A stretch of DNA of 64,000 nucleotides, from NCBI RefSeq assembly GCF_015234135.1, contig NZ_JADGIK010000006.1, positions 205,525-269,524 of the forward strand, given 5' to 3'. The first letter of the stretch is position 1. Each line of letters opens with the position of its first letter. The position numbers and the translations under genes are program-made. Positions 1-9,449 of the stretch are shown in pieces. The stretch is from Faecalibacter rhinopitheci (GTDB taxonomy: Bacteria > Bacteroidota > Bacteroidia > Flavobacteriales > Weeksellaceae). The notes below the pieces were generated by a model. The model was not told the DNA's origin, made no database searches, and saw only the letters and a program-made list of their open reading frames with translations.

Positions 1-514
1 CAGTTGGAATCAATTGTACTTTACCATTTGCATCGTAATCAAATGAATTTTTTAAATAATTCACTAACGATTCATACTCTTCCTTAGAAATTGAAATCTT
101 CCTACATTCTTCACTTTCATTAATTTGATTATAAAAAGTGGTATGCATTGCAGAATCACCCAACCAAAAGGCGGCATTAAAAGCTGTTGAGAATTTTAAA
201 TCTTTCCATTCAGGCGTATCCAAATAAAATCCTTTATCGCCCCAACCCATTGCGATGTATTTCATCGGTTGTTTAGCTTTTGTGTCACGAAACGGAATGA
301 TTTCCGACCAATTGATAACTTCAGACTCCACCGGCATTACGATATCTGTATGCATCCCATTCGTTAAGATGTATATAACAATAGAATCTTCATTCGATGA
401 GGTCGTTTTGTTGACGGGAATTAATGGTAATACAATTGCTAATAAGATGTAGATGACAAGTAATCCAAGGATAAATCCAATAGATTTTAGTAAGGATGTA
501 AAAAGTTTCTTCAT
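1..514 (-). CDS. DUF2459/TIGR02117-like protein, truncated by the window edge
   Basis: This is the N-terminal part (about 171 residues) of a gene read leftward off the window; its stop codon lies outside. The ATG is at 514-512. The product starts with a short basic stretch (MKKLFTSLLK), then one hydrophobic segment of about 22 residues (residues 12-34), so it is membrane-anchored or exported. The following domain carries NGMHTDIVMP and AMGWGDKGFY, motifs I associate with DUF2459/TIGR02117, a family of unknown biochemical role common in Bacteroidota. The clpB terminator hairpin lies just upstream, so the gene probably has its own promoter. The reading frame is clear; the family assignment is from motif memory. 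Confidence 0.75.
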   Translation of the reverse strand, partial: MKKLFTSLLKSIGFILGLLVIYILLAIVLPLIPVNKTTSSNEDSIVIYILTNGMHTDIVMPVESEVINWSEIIPFRDTKAKQPMKYIAMGWGDKGFYLDTPEWKDLKFSTAFNAAFWLGDSAMHTTFYNQINESEECRKISISKEEYESLVNYLKNSFDYDANGKVQLIPT

Positions 515-542
515 CTGTAATGATTTGAAATAAAGATATAAA

Positions 543-569
543 AAATCCCGTCAAAATTGACGGGATTAC
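543..569 (-). terminator. Intrinsic terminator of clpB
   Basis: The inverted repeat AATCCCGTCA / TGACGGGATT is followed, reading leftward, by a run of T. It lies 47 bases beyond the clpB stop codon. Confidence 0.85.
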
Positions 570-615
570 ATTTCACTAAAAATATTTAATATGAATCGAC
601 TTCATAAATGGTTGC

Positions 616-3231
616 TTATTTGCCGTTAGTTAAAAACACTAACTTATTATTACCAGGTTTATCTTCAAAGTAATCAATTAAAACTGCATCGTTATCGTTG
701 ATATTACCTTTTAAGATTTCTTTTGATAACTCATTCAAGACATCTTGTTGAATTACTCGTTTCAATGGACGTGCACCAAATTGAGGATCATAACCTTTGT
801 TGGCTAAGTAAGCCGAAGCCTCTGGTGTAATATCTAATGTAATATCACGTTGTCCTAATTTTTTCGCTACACCATTCAAGTAAATTCCAACAATTCCGTT
901 GATTTGGTTTTGACTCAATGGACGAAACAAGATAATTTCATCGATACGATTCAAGAACTCTGGACGGAAGTTTAACTTCAATTCTTCAAAAACTTCTGAT
1001 TTCGTATCATCATAAATCTGAGCCACATTACTTTCATCAATATCTGCAAATTTCTCTAAGATGGTATGTGAACCAAAGTTCGATGTCATGATGATAATCG
1101 TATTCTTGAAATTCACTACTCGACCTTTGTTATCCGTTAAACGTCCATCATCCAACACTTGTAACAAGATGTTGAACACATCAGGATGCGCTTTTTCGAT
1201 CTCATCTAAAAGAATTACCGAATACGGACGACGACGAACAGCTTCAGTTAATTGACCACCTTCATCGTAACCAACGTAACCCGGAGGTGCCCCAACCAAA
1301 CGAGAAACCGCGTGGCGTTCTTGGAATTCCGACATATCAATACGCGTCATTGAATTTTCATCATCAAATAAGAATTCCGCTAAGGCTTTCGCTAATTCAG
1401 TTTTACCAACCCCAGTCGATCCTAAGAATAAGAACGATCCAATTGGTTTTCCTTCGTCACTTAAACCAGCTCTCGAACGACGAATCGCATCAGCAACAGC
1501 TGTAATTGCTTCTTCTTGTCCTAAAACACGTTGGTGTAATTCGTCTTCTAGATGCAATAATTTTTCACGTTCGGATTGCATCATTTTTTGTGCAGGAACT
1601 CCTGTCCATTTTGATACAACTTCTGCAATATCATCGGCATCAACAAATTCTTTTACCAATTTGTTGTGTTTGTTTTCTTCTAATTTTGCTTCTGAATATT
1701 CTAAAGCTTTTTTTGCATTGACTAAGTCTTCAAATTCTAATTTAGATGCTTTTGCATAATCGTATTCACGTTTTGCACGCTCAATTTCGAATTTAATATT
1801 TTCTATTGCTTTTCGTAAATCTTGTACTTCGTCTGCTTTATTTTTCTCGTCTTGCCATTTTGCACTGAATTGGTTGCGCTCGTCTTGAAGGTTCGATAAT
1901 TCTTCGCGTAATAAGTTCAATTTTTTCTCATCACCTTCACGTTTAATTGCTTGGATTTCGATTTCTAACTGAACAATACGACGATCTAATTTATCCAACT
2001 CTTCTGGTTTCGAGTTCATTTCCATACGTAATTTAGATGCTGCTTCGTCCATTAAGTCGATGGCTTTATCCGGTAAGAAACGATCCGAGATATAGCGCGT
2101 TGATAATTTTACAGCCGCAATAATTGCTTCGTCTTTTATTCTAATTTTGTGATGTTGCTCGTATTTATCCTTAATACCACGCAAAATTGAAATCGCAGAT
2201 TCTTCATCTGGCTCTTCGACCATTACTTTTTGGAAACGACGTTCTAAAGCTTTGTCTTTTTCAAAGTATTTTTGATACTCATTTAAAGTTGTCGCACCGA
2301 TCGAACGTAATTCACCACGAGCTAATGCTGGTTTTAAGATGTTTGCGGCATCCATAGCGCCTTCACCGCCACCTCCGGCACCAACTAACGTATGAATTTC
2401 GTCGATGAATAAGATGATTTCTCCATTGGCTGATGTAACTTCTTTCACAACTGCTTTTAAGCGCTCTTCGAATTCACCTTTATATTTTGCACCTGCCACC
2501 AACGCTCCCATATCTAAGGAGAAGATTTGTTTATTTAAAAGATTTTCAGGTACATCGCCATCAATAATACGATGGGCTAAGCCTTCGGCGATAGCTGTTT
2601 TACCAACCCCAGGTTCACCAATTAAAATCGGGTTATTCTTTGTTCTTCTTGATAAGATTTGTAATACTCGACGGATTTCTACATCTCGTCCGATTACAGG
2701 ATCTAATTTTCCTTCTTTTGCTAACTCAGTTAAGTTCTTCGCATATTTGTTTAAGGAATTGTAAGTTCCTTCTGCATTTTCTGATGTTACTCTTTCTCCT
2801 TTTCTCAATTCTGTAATTAATTTTTTGGTGTTGTTGAATGTGACACCTTGATCTTTCAGAATTTGACTAGTAGGTGAGACATTCTTAATGATTCCTAATA
2901 AAATATGTTCCAACGTAACGAAATCATCCTGCATATCCTTAGCCATTTGTTGTGCCGTTTGCAAAACAGCATTACCAGAATTGGATAGATGATTTCTTTG
3001 TTGACCTTGTACTTTTGGATACTTTTTAATTTCCGCATCCAATTCATTTTTAATATGTGTAAGGTTTGCACCTTGTTGTTCTAAAATTAATGAAATCACG
3101 TTTTCATCGACGTCGAACATTCCATTTAAGATATGGCTTGGTTCGATGGCTTGATTTTGATTCTCAGCCGCAATTTGTTGTGCGGATTGAATCGCCTCGC
3201 GCCCTTTTATTGTAAACTGATTAAAATCCAT
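616..3231 (-). CDS. clpB: ATP-dependent chaperone ClpB
   Basis: Cytoplasmic AAA+ disaggregase that threads aggregated proteins through its hexamer pore together with DnaK. The 871 residues show the full architecture: a double Clp-N repeat (about 1-145), a first AAA+ module with Walker A GEPGVGKT at 205-212 and Walker B region FIDEIH near 275-280, a long coiled-coil middle domain (about 400-525) that separates ClpB from ClpA/ClpC, and a second AAA+ module with Walker A GSTGVGKT at 604-611. Length is normal for the family (about 860). It stands alone with a terminator immediately downstream. No CIRCE-like inverted repeat was seen upstream, as expected for Bacteroidota. Confidence 0.97.
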   Translation of the reverse strand: MDFNQFTIKGREAIQSAQQIAAENQNQAIEPSHILNGMFDVDENVISLILEQQGANLTHIKNELDAEIKKYPKVQGQQRNHLSNSGNAVLQTAQQMAKDMQDDFVTLEHILLGIIKNVSPTSQILKDQGVTFNNTKKLITELRKGERVTSENAEGTYNSLNKYAKNLTELAKEGKLDPVIGRDVEIRRVLQILSRRTKNNPILIGEPGVGKTAIAEGLAHRIIDGDVPENLLNKQIFSLDMGALVAGAKYKGEFEERLKAVVKEVTSANGEIILFIDEIHTLVGAGGGGEGAMDAANILKPALARGELRSIGATTLNEYQKYFEKDKALERRFQKVMVEEPDEESAISILRGIKDKYEQHHKIRIKDEAIIAAVKLSTRYISDRFLPDKAIDLMDEAASKLRMEMNSKPEELDKLDRRIVQLEIEIQAIKREGDEKKLNLLREELSNLQDERNQFSAKWQDEKNKADEVQDLRKAIENIKFEIERAKREYDYAKASKLEFEDLVNAKKALEYSEAKLEENKHNKLVKEFVDADDIAEVVSKWTGVPAQKMMQSEREKLLHLEDELHQRVLGQEEAITAVADAIRRSRAGLSDEGKPIGSFLFLGSTGVGKTELAKALAEFLFDDENSMTRIDMSEFQERHAVSRLVGAPPGYVGYDEGGQLTEAVRRRPYSVILLDEIEKAHPDVFNILLQVLDDGRLTDNKGRVVNFKNTIIIMTSNFGSHTILEKFADIDESNVAQIYDDTKSEVFEELKLNFRPEFLNRIDEIILFRPLSQNQINGIVGIYLNGVAKKLGQRDITLDITPEASAYLANKGYDPQFGARPLKRVIQQDVLNELSKEILKGNINDNDAVLIDYFEDKPGNNKLVFLTNGK

Positions 3232-3735
3232 TGTTAAACTGTATTTAGGTATTTGTTTGTTGATTGGATTAAATCAAATTAGATTCCAAACTGAAAATGA
3301 ATTAGTTATACTGACTTTTTGTCGTTTTTGTATAAAAAAAGGAGACATTTTGGCTTATTATTAGATTTTAATAAAAATAATTTTTGTATATATATATTAG
3401 CTAAAACCTTGATTTAAAATCTACTGTAAAACCGACGTTATTCTAGAAAACTTATTTTTACTTTAGTCTTATTTGTAGGCTCATTTTCGTTTGCATCTTT
3501 AAATACACCAACAGTAGATAATGCAAATAATAAAACGATTATAGAAACAACTTATGAAAATTATAATGCAAACAAATACGAATTATCCTTCGAAGATGAT
3601 AAAGTATGTGAAAGTGGTACAGCTATTAATGTTGATACCGGTGAAGTTGGTTCGTACGTATACGATTGTGACAGTGGAGTTTTATTAATTGTATTTCCGT
3701 AACTTTTATAAATAATCATCAAAATAAATTAATTA
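3232..3735. other. Intergenic region between clpB and the barrel gene
   Basis: This 504-base gap holds the start-less secreted-protein frame (3430-3702) and otherwise AT-rich DNA. I found no convincing full Bacteroidota promoter in it. Confidence 0.6.
3430..3702 (+). pseudogene. Small secreted protein gene lacking a start codon
   Basis: An open frame bounded by a stop at 3427-3429 and TAA at 3700-3702 encodes about 85 residues from the arginine-lysine pair at 3445-3450. It reads as a signal peptide (RKLIFTLVLFVGSFSFA) followed by a short acidic mature region with two cysteines (DDKVCESG and YDCDSG) ending in LLIVFP. No in-frame ATG, GTG or TTG exists between the upstream stop and the signal peptide; the codon before AGA-AAA is TCT. 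Either the start was lost by point mutation or a rare start such as ATT (3454) is used. The rest of the frame is intact, which suggests recent loss. Function unknown. Confidence 0.55.
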
Positions 3736-6057
3736 ATGAATTTTAAATACAAGGTTTTATTTTTTTTAATTCCGATGATGATTTTTTCACAAAACAAAAA
3801 TGATATTGATTTAAAAGAAGTTTTGATTACAGCTAATAAGAAAGATACCATTGTTGTGAGCTTAGATAGTTTGGCTCAGAAAGGGAATATAGCGGAGGCA
3901 ATTAAAAACTTACCAGGTTTTTTTATAGATAATGATAAAATTTTTTACCAAGGTCAGGAAATTAAAAAGATGACGATTGATAAGAAAGAAATGTATGCTG
4001 GAAATACTAAAATTACTTCTGAACAAATACCGTCTGAATGGATTGAACAATTGAAAATTTCTGGTTTAGATAATGCGAATGAATCTCCTAGCATTGAATT
4101 GTCATTAAAAAAAGAAAAGAAAAATGCGATTAGTGCTACTTTTGAAACTCTGGTTGCAAATGGTAGTAGATATAGATATTATGGTAGTGTTACAAAGGTC
4201 AATAAAACCAATCTATTTAATTTTTTTATAGATAAAAATAATATTCAAAAAAATATACTTCCGAATGATTTTATCTATCCAGAATTATTTAATTCGATGT
4301 ATTTTCCAAAGAAAGATTTAGTTAGCCAAATCATGTATTCGCCAAATGATATAAATAATATTTCTCTAAATGATTTAAATACGGGTGATTATGCGCAATG
4401 GCAATTTGGGAGTAATGTAACTATAAAGAAAAAAAACATAGATTATAGTTTGTTCTTAATAGGAAATTTACCAAATGGAAATTTAGAGGAAAGTCGATTA
4501 TTAATGAAAGATAACGCGACAAATGTTGTAAGACAAGAAAAATCGATGCTTAGTTCTTTTGATAAAAAATTTATTAATCTGACTCAAAAATTCAATTACA
4601 ATAAAGATAATTTAAATGTAAATTTTTTTAATCAATGGAATTATAAAAATAATATAAATATTGAAAAAATACAGTCTAATGAATTGTTTGAATTATCGTC
4701 CGTTAATTTAAATAATATTTATCAAAGTAACTTATCCTTAAAAGAAAAAGCCCATATTTTATACAATAAATTTTTGACGGAATATAAAATAAATAGAGCT
4801 ATAAGTTTTCAGGCAGGAGGTGAATTAAATTTTAATTATTTTAGTAAAAATGATGATTATAACCATCAACTAAATTACGAAAAATCACTTTTTGGTAAGC
4901 AAAACAGAAATGCAAAGCAATGGGAGTATTTATATTTTATTTCAAACAGCGCTCGTATAAATAAAAGAATGCAATTAAACTCTAGATATTTTGATAGCTT
5001 TAATTTTACGTCGAACAATAATGAAAATTATCTTAACGGAGGTAGGAATAATATTTTAGATAATTATACAATCGCAAGCCAACAGCGCAATGTAGAAAGT
5101 TATTTGTGGTATATTAATAAGCAATGGGATGTGATTGTTGGTGTGGATTATGTAAATCTATATTATAGAAATGAGAATTTTAAACCATCTAGTGATAATT
5201 ATATATTTCCCAAATTTTCAATAAATTATAAAGATAAAAAGTCTTTTCAATATAGGATATCATCAAGTATTAATAAATCAATTCCGGTGACAGAGCAACT
5301 TTTGCCGTTAGAAGATAAAGTCGATTTAGAAAATTATTGGGTTGGGAATAATTCGATTAATCCTGTAGTTTTTAATTATAACACGGTGTTTTCTGTAAGC
5401 AAGAAAACGAATCATTCTAATTTCACATTCAATGTAAGTCATACTTATATACCAAAAATTTGGATTTATAACCAAATTTTTAACACTGATGTACCTGTCA
5501 AAGAGTATTTTTTATACGATAAAAATCCTATTAATAATTTTTCAGCCTCTTTCAACTTTAACTATTTAAGTAAAGAAAAAACATTCTCGCTATTTAATTT
5601 ATTGATGTATAGAAATTTGAATAGTTATATGATATTTGATAATATTGAGAGTAAACTGAAATTAAATTCCTTAAATAATGTTACTCATTTGTCTTATAAA
5701 TTAAACTCTTTCATAATAGGAATGAAAAATAATTTCAGGTTTGATATGCAAAATACAAATAGCTTCTCCAACTCAAATTTATTAATTGTTAAGAAAATAT
5801 TATTCAAACATTATTCGACAGAATTAGAGGTAGAAAATAGAATAAATCATTCTAAAAACACACAGATAACAAATCCGATACTTCATTTTAATAGTAAAAG
5901 AAATTATAAATACTTCAGTACAACTTTAGGCATTTATAATTTATTAGATGAAACAAAAAATATTAATATAACCACAACAAAAGATCTATTTATTAATAAC
6001 TTTAATCAAAACAGAATGGGAAGATACATCTATTTTTCAGTCGGAATAACAATTTAA
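3736..6057 (+). CDS. Outer-membrane beta-barrel protein, TonB-dependent-receptor-like
   Basis: 773 residues with a signal peptide ending near residue 19 (MMIFSQ). A plug-like segment follows (about 22-130), including LKEVLITANKKDT and IAEAIKNLPGFFIDNDKIFYQG, the pattern of short-plug barrels that in Bacteroidota usually travel with GLPGLI-type secreted proteins. The rest is rich in alternating aromatic/polar strands typical of a large outer-membrane barrel. There is no N-terminal carboxypeptidase-like repeat, and substrate specificity cannot be read. A secreted protein gene follows after 16 bases, so the two are very likely cotranscribed. Codon use is even more AT-rich than in the neighbouring housekeeping genes, consistent with a fast-evolving accessory surface protein. 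Confidence 0.7.
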   Translation: MNFKYKVLFFLIPMMIFSQNKNDIDLKEVLITANKKDTIVVSLDSLAQKGNIAEAIKNLPGFFIDNDKIFYQGQEIKKMTIDKKEMYAGNTKITSEQIPSEWIEQLKISGLDNANESPSIELSLKKEKKNAISATFETLVANGSRYRYYGSVTKVNKTNLFNFFIDKNNIQKNILPNDFIYPELFNSMYFPKKDLVSQIMYSPNDINNISLNDLNTGDYAQWQFGSNVTIKKKNIDYSLFLIGNLPNGNLEESRLLMKDNATNVVRQEKSMLSSFDKKFINLTQKFNYNKDNLNVNFFNQWNYKNNINIEKIQSNELFELSSVNLNNIYQSNLSLKEKAHILYNKFLTEYKINRAISFQAGGELNFNYFSKNDDYNHQLNYEKSLFGKQNRNAKQWEYLYFISNSARINKRMQLNSRYFDSFNFTSNNNENYLNGGRNNILDNYTIASQQRNVESYLWYINKQWDVIVGVDYVNLYYRNENFKPSSDNYIFPKFSINYKDKKSFQYRISSSINKSIPVTEQLLPLEDKVDLENYWVGNNSINPVVFNYNTVFSVSKKTNHSNFTFNVSHTYIPKIWIYNQIFNTDVPVKEYFLYDKNPINNFSASFNFNYLSKEKTFSLFNLLMYRNLNSYMIFDNIESKLKLNSLNNVTHLSYKLNSFIIGMKNNFRFDMQNTNSFSNSNLLIVKKILFKHYSTELEVENRINHSKNTQITNPILHFNSKRNYKYFSTTLGIYNLLDETKNINITTTKDLFINNFNQNRMGRYIYFSVGITI

Positions 6058-6073
6058 CAACAATCTTGACACT

Positions 6074-6814
6074 ATGAATATTATTAAAATTTTATTTTTA
6101 TTTATCTTTTCATCAAGTTTTGCTCAAAATTTTAAAAGCGAACTTAAATGGAAAGATGAGACTAAAACAAGGGAAGTTTATAAAACTGTAACCAATGATT
6201 ATTACAAAATAATACGAGTTACACAAGAAACACCACGCCCTTTTAATGCACCTGGAAAAGATTTTTTAGACACAGACGATCCATTTACGAAAACGGAATA
6301 CGATGTTTTAAAAGATTTTTTTAATTTTTTCATTGATAAAAAATGTACTTCTTATTCAACTACTGAAGAATGTAAAAGAGCAAATATGGTTTTTAATCAA
6401 TATTTACCGCTTTTTACTCCTGATAGGAATGAAATTGGATATAAATTTTTAACATCTAATGAAATTGAAATCGATAAACAATTTACAGTTGATATGGATG
6501 GAAATTTTTATATAACCAAAATAAATAAAGTTAATAAAAAGTCTAATGATTTATGGATTATTACATTTGAGACTGAGAAATCATTATCAAATAATATTAT
6601 TGAATCAAATATCAATATGCCAGGAAATAATGCAAAAATTAAAACAACTATTGCTGCAGAAAATTTTATGGGTACGTTAGATTTTAATCCAAACGAAAAT
6701 AAGATATTGGCAATGAAGTATGAGTATTATGTAAAATCATCTCGCCAACAAGATAATACTCCAATAACTGATAGTTCAAAAAAAGTAGCAGTTATCTTAA
6801 AAAATAAATTTTAA
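6074..6814 (+). CDS. Secreted protein of unknown function, partner of the barrel
   Basis: 246 residues with an N-terminal signal peptide (IKILFLFIFSSSFAQ), so exported to the periplasm or outer membrane. By position behind a barrel of this type it occupies the slot of a GLPGLI-family protein, but the name-giving GLPGLI motif is absent and I cannot place it in a family. Visible features are an acidic, lysine-rich soluble domain, two cysteines close together (KKCTSYSTTEECKR) and a beta-rich C-terminus (KYEYYVKS). It is separated from the barrel gene by 16 bases and followed by a hairpin terminator, so the two form a closed transcription unit. Confidence 0.6.
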   Translation: MNIIKILFLFIFSSSFAQNFKSELKWKDETKTREVYKTVTNDYYKIIRVTQETPRPFNAPGKDFLDTDDPFTKTEYDVLKDFFNFFIDKKCTSYSTTEECKRANMVFNQYLPLFTPDRNEIGYKFLTSNEIEIDKQFTVDMDGNFYITKINKVNKKSNDLWIITFETEKSLSNNIIESNINMPGNNAKIKTTIAAENFMGTLDFNPNENKILAMKYEYYVKSSRQQDNTPITDSSKKVAVILKNKF

Positions 6815-6822
6815 CAAAAAAA

Positions 6823-6856
6823 GCGAACGATTTATTAATAAACCGTTCCCTTTTTT
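6823..6856. terminator. Bidirectional terminator between convergent genes
   Basis: The inverted repeat GAACGATTTA / TAAACCGTTC (one mismatch) has an A-run before it and a T-run after it. It serves the barrel pair on one side and cysK on the other. Confidence 0.8.
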
Positions 6857-6867
6857 AATATTCTATA

Positions 6868-7776
6868 TTAAAACAAACCTTCTACTGATAAATAACGTTC
6901 TCCGGTATCGTAGTTAACTGTTAATACTGTTGCATCGGCTGATACTTTTTCTAAAGATTTAGCCACAGCAGCTAGAGAAGCTCCAGTAGAAATTCCTACA
7001 AATAAACCTTCTTCTTTTGCAGCTCTACGGGCGAATTCGTAAGCTTCTTCTTTTGAAATTTGAATCGCTTCATCAACCACATTTGTATCTAAATTCGTTG
7101 GAATAAATCCCGCTCCAATTCCTTGAATGGCGTGTGGACCTGATTGTCCACCTGAAATTACTGGAGAATCTGAAGGTTCTACTGCATAAACTTTAGTGGT
7201 TGGATTCACTTCTTTCAAGGCTTTACCAATTCCTGTTAAATGTCCTCCTGTTCCAACACCTGTAACCAAATAATCAACTCCTTCAGGGAAATCAGTTAAA
7301 ATTTCTTTTGCTGTTGTACGGTAATGAATCGATGGATTAGAAGAATTCTCAAATTGTTGAGGAACCCATGCACCTTCAATCGTTTCAGCTAATTCTTGTG
7401 CTTTAGCAATTGCACCTTTCATTCCTAATTCTTTCGGCGTCAAAACAAATTCAGCTCCATAAGCTTCCATAATTTTACGACGCTCAATCGACATTGATTC
7501 GGGCATTGTAATAATCATTTTATAGCCTTTCACAGCTGCAACAAATGATAATCCAATTCCGGTATTTCCAGAAGTTGGTTCAATAACCGTTCCTCCAGGT
7601 TTTAAAATTCCAGCTTTTTCGGCATCTTCAATCATTGCTAAAGCAATACGATCTTTGATAGATCCACCTGGATTTTGTTTTTCTAATTTGATATATACAT
7701 TATGTTGAGGAAAAAGACGCGTAAGTTTAATGATAGGCGTATTTCCTATTGCTTCTAAAATATTATTTAAAATCAT
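6868..7776 (-). CDS. cysK: Cysteine synthase (O-acetylserine sulfhydrylase)
   Basis: PLP enzyme making cysteine from O-acetylserine and sulfide. The 302 residues carry the family landmarks: NTPIIKL at the N-terminus, the PLP lysine in GGSIKDR (Lys41), the substrate loop [11 protein letters not shown], and the phosphate-binding loop [12 protein letters not shown]. Length fits CysK. It lies 15 bases downstream of cysE on the same strand, so the two consecutive steps of cysteine synthesis are one operon and may form the classical cysteine synthase complex. The C-terminus of cysE does not clearly show the usual closing isoleucine motif because it ends DDYVI. Confidence 0.95.
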   Translation of the reverse strand: MILNNILEAIGNTPIIKLTRLFPQHNVYIKLEKQNPGGSIKDRIALAMIEDAEKAGILKPGGTVIEPTSGNTGIGLSFVAAVKGYKMIITMPESMSIERRKIMEAYGAEFVLTPKELGMKGAIAKAQELAETIEGAWVPQQFENSSNPSIHYRTTAKEILTDFPEGVDYLVTGVGTGGHLTGIGKALKEVNPTTKVYAVEPSDSPVISGGQSGPHAIQGIGAGFIPTNLDTNVVDEAIQISKEEAYEFARRAAKEEGLFVGISTGASLAAVAKSLEKVSADATVLTVNYDTGERYLSVEGLF

Positions 7777-7791
7777 AAAATTTATATTTGA

Positions 7792-8565
7792 TTAGATGAC
7801 ATAATCATCTATTTGATTATTATTCTTTTGTTTAATGGTTGGTTGAAATTCTTGGTACACAATAGAGTTAGGGGCTATACTTTCAGTAATCCACACATTT
7901 CCACCAATGACTGAATTTTCACCAATGACAGTTGTACCGCCTAAAATCGTTGCTCCGGCATAGATGGTCACATGATCCTCTATTGTTGGATGACGTTTTT
8001 GATCAGCTAAATCTTTAGACACATAAAACGCGCCAAGAGTTACACCTTGGTATATTTTTACATTATCACCAATAGTGGTCGTTTCGCCAATAACAATTCC
8101 AGTTCCGTGATCGATATAAAAGTTTTTACCAATAGTTGCTCCTGGATGAATATCAATACCAGTTTGTTTATGGGCATATTCTGAAAAAAAACGGGGTAGA
8201 ATAGGAGTATCCAATCGATATAACACATTTGCTAGCCGATGAACTGCAATGGCAAAAAATCCAGGATAAGAAACTATAATTTCAATTTCTGATTTAGAGG
8301 CTGGATCATTATTAAAGAATATAAAAATTAATTTTTCTAACTCAATTTTTATGTCTTCTAAGGCATCAAAAAAATTAGAAGTTATTGTATTTGCCTTTTC
8401 GATGGGAACTATACGAGTTAGTATTTCATTAAAACAATTTTTAACTTCATCATATGTAAATCTCTTCTTAGGTTGGCTAAAAATTAGATCATAAATAATT
8501 GATTCAATAATTTTTTCGACCTCCTTTTTATTAAAAGGTAAACTATATTTACTAAAAGGGCTCAT
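7792..8565 (-). CDS. cysE: Serine O-acetyltransferase
   Basis: Acetyl-CoA-dependent acetylation of serine, the first step of cysteine synthesis. The 257 residues have an alpha-helical N-terminal domain (about 1-120) and a left-handed parallel beta-helix of hexapeptide repeats (about 125-240: GATIGKNFYIDHGTGIVIGE, then TTIGDNVKIYQGVTLGA). The catalytic-type histidine sits in IDHGTG. The protein ends in Ile, the residue that in CysE homologues inserts into the CysK active site. It is the first gene of the cysE-cysK operon, with a good promoter 30-70 bases upstream. Confidence 0.93.
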   Translation of the reverse strand: MSPFSKYSLPFNKKEVEKIIESIIYDLIFSQPKKRFTYDEVKNCFNEILTRIVPIEKANTITSNFFDALEDIKIELEKLIFIFFNNDPASKSEIEIIVSYPGFFAIAVHRLANVLYRLDTPILPRFFSEYAHKQTGIDIHPGATIGKNFYIDHGTGIVIGETTTIGDNVKIYQGVTLGAFYVSKDLADQKRHPTIEDHVTIYAGATILGGTTVIGENSVIGGNVWITESIAPNSIVYQEFQPTIKQKNNNQIDDYVI

Positions 8566-8875
8566 TGTATTAATTCTATATTCTCTATAATATTAGTAGA
8601 CAAATTTATATTTTTATTCGTTTTAATCCAAATCTGATGTTTTTTTCTAAAATTTCAACTTTTTGGGTTGAATACTCATACACTAATATTTTCTATATAA
8701 GATAATACTTGTAGTAAGTTATTAAATGCAGACAATTTTAGTTTATTGTGTATTAGCGAGTTGATATTTTTTTAAAGAATTTAGAAAAATATTAATTTTT
8801 TTAATAGATAGTGTTTTTTTTACACTAAAAAATATTATATTAGTGGAACAAAATAACTATTTTAAAATGCTATTT
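8566..8875. other. Divergent intergenic region cysE / DUF2147 gene
   Basis: 310 bases, very AT-rich. Apart from the cysE promoter I see only a weak -7-like TATATTAG near 8836-8843 for the rightward gene, and no further gene. Confidence 0.5.
8601..8632 (-). promoter_or_regulatory. cysE-cysK promoter
   Basis: Reading leftward, TTTG at 8632-8629 and TAAATTTG at 8608-8601 are separated by 20 bases, matching the Bacteroidota -33/-7 consensus. The predicted start of transcription is about 30 bases before the cysE ATG. No S-box or T-box structure was recognised. Confidence 0.65.
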
Positions 8876-9301
8876 ATGAAAAAACTATTTTTATTTACGT
8901 TCATAATGTTCATAGGTACTGTTGTTTTTGGACAATCTCCTTTAGGAACTTGGAAAACAATAGACGATGAAACAGGCAAAGAAAAATCATATGTTGAAAT
9001 CTTTGAAAAAGATGGTAAAGTATATGGTAAAGTAGTTAAAATCTTGACAAAAGGTAAAGAAGATTCTAAATGTACTGCATGTAAAGATGCTAGAAAGGAT
9101 AAACCAATTTTAAATATGGTTATTCTTACAGATCTTAAGAAAAGCGGAAACGAATGGACAGGAGGAAAAATTTTAGATCCAAATAGTGGTAAAGAGTATA
9201 AAGCAACTCTGAAACTAAATGGCAAAGATAAATTAGACGTAAGAGGGTATGTTGGTATTTCATTAGTCGGCAGAACTCAAACTTGGCAAAAAGTCAAATA
9301 A
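8876..9301 (+). CDS. DUF2147-family exported protein
   Basis: About 141 residues, with a signal peptide MKKLFLFTFIMFIGTVVFGQ and a mature lipocalin-like small beta domain (SPLGTWKTIDDETGKEKSYVEI and VGRTQTWQKVK), the hallmark of DUF2147. A Cys-X2-Cys pair (KCTACKD) sits mid-protein, as in most members, and probably forms a disulfide. The frame stays open upstream to a GTG at 8843, but the ATG at 8876 begins a proper signal peptide and the GTG lies inside the likely promoter, so I chose 8876. Function is not established. It is a single-gene unit closed by a strong terminator. Confidence 0.85.
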   Translation: MKKLFLFTFIMFIGTVVFGQSPLGTWKTIDDETGKEKSYVEIFEKDGKVYGKVVKILTKGKEDSKCTACKDARKDKPILNMVILTDLKKSGNEWTGGKILDPNSGKEYKATLKLNGKDKLDVRGYVGISLVGRTQTWQKVK

Positions 9302-9352
9302 AAAGGTTACACAAGTAATCAAAACCCACAAAAAATTAAAATCAAAACTCTT

Positions 9353-9396
9353 AATAATGACTATTTTCTATCATGAAAATAGTCATTATTTTTTTG
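9353..9396 (+). terminator. Strong intrinsic terminator
   Basis: 16-bp perfect arms (9353-9368 and 9375-9390) with a 6-base loop are followed by a T-run. It terminates the DUF2147 gene. Confidence 0.9.
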
Positions 9397-9449
9397 CCTA
9401 AATTTGCATGTTCTATACCTCCGTATAGTTTTATAAATTATATATTTCG

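Noticed and set aside
255..452. 65-residue plus-strand frame near the left edge
   Set aside because: It lies antisense inside the DUF2459-like gene, whose motifs and signal anchor are clear.
2405..2764. 119-residue plus-strand frame
   Set aside because: Antisense to the ClpB Walker A/B region; composition follows the ClpB codons.
8566..8842. Possible SAM or cysteine riboswitch before cysE
   Set aside because: None of the conserved cores (for example S-box or SAM-II) could be found; only a normal promoter is present.
8857..9225. 122-residue minus-strand frame
   Set aside because: Complete shadow of the DUF2147 gene, which has a signal peptide and a family pattern.
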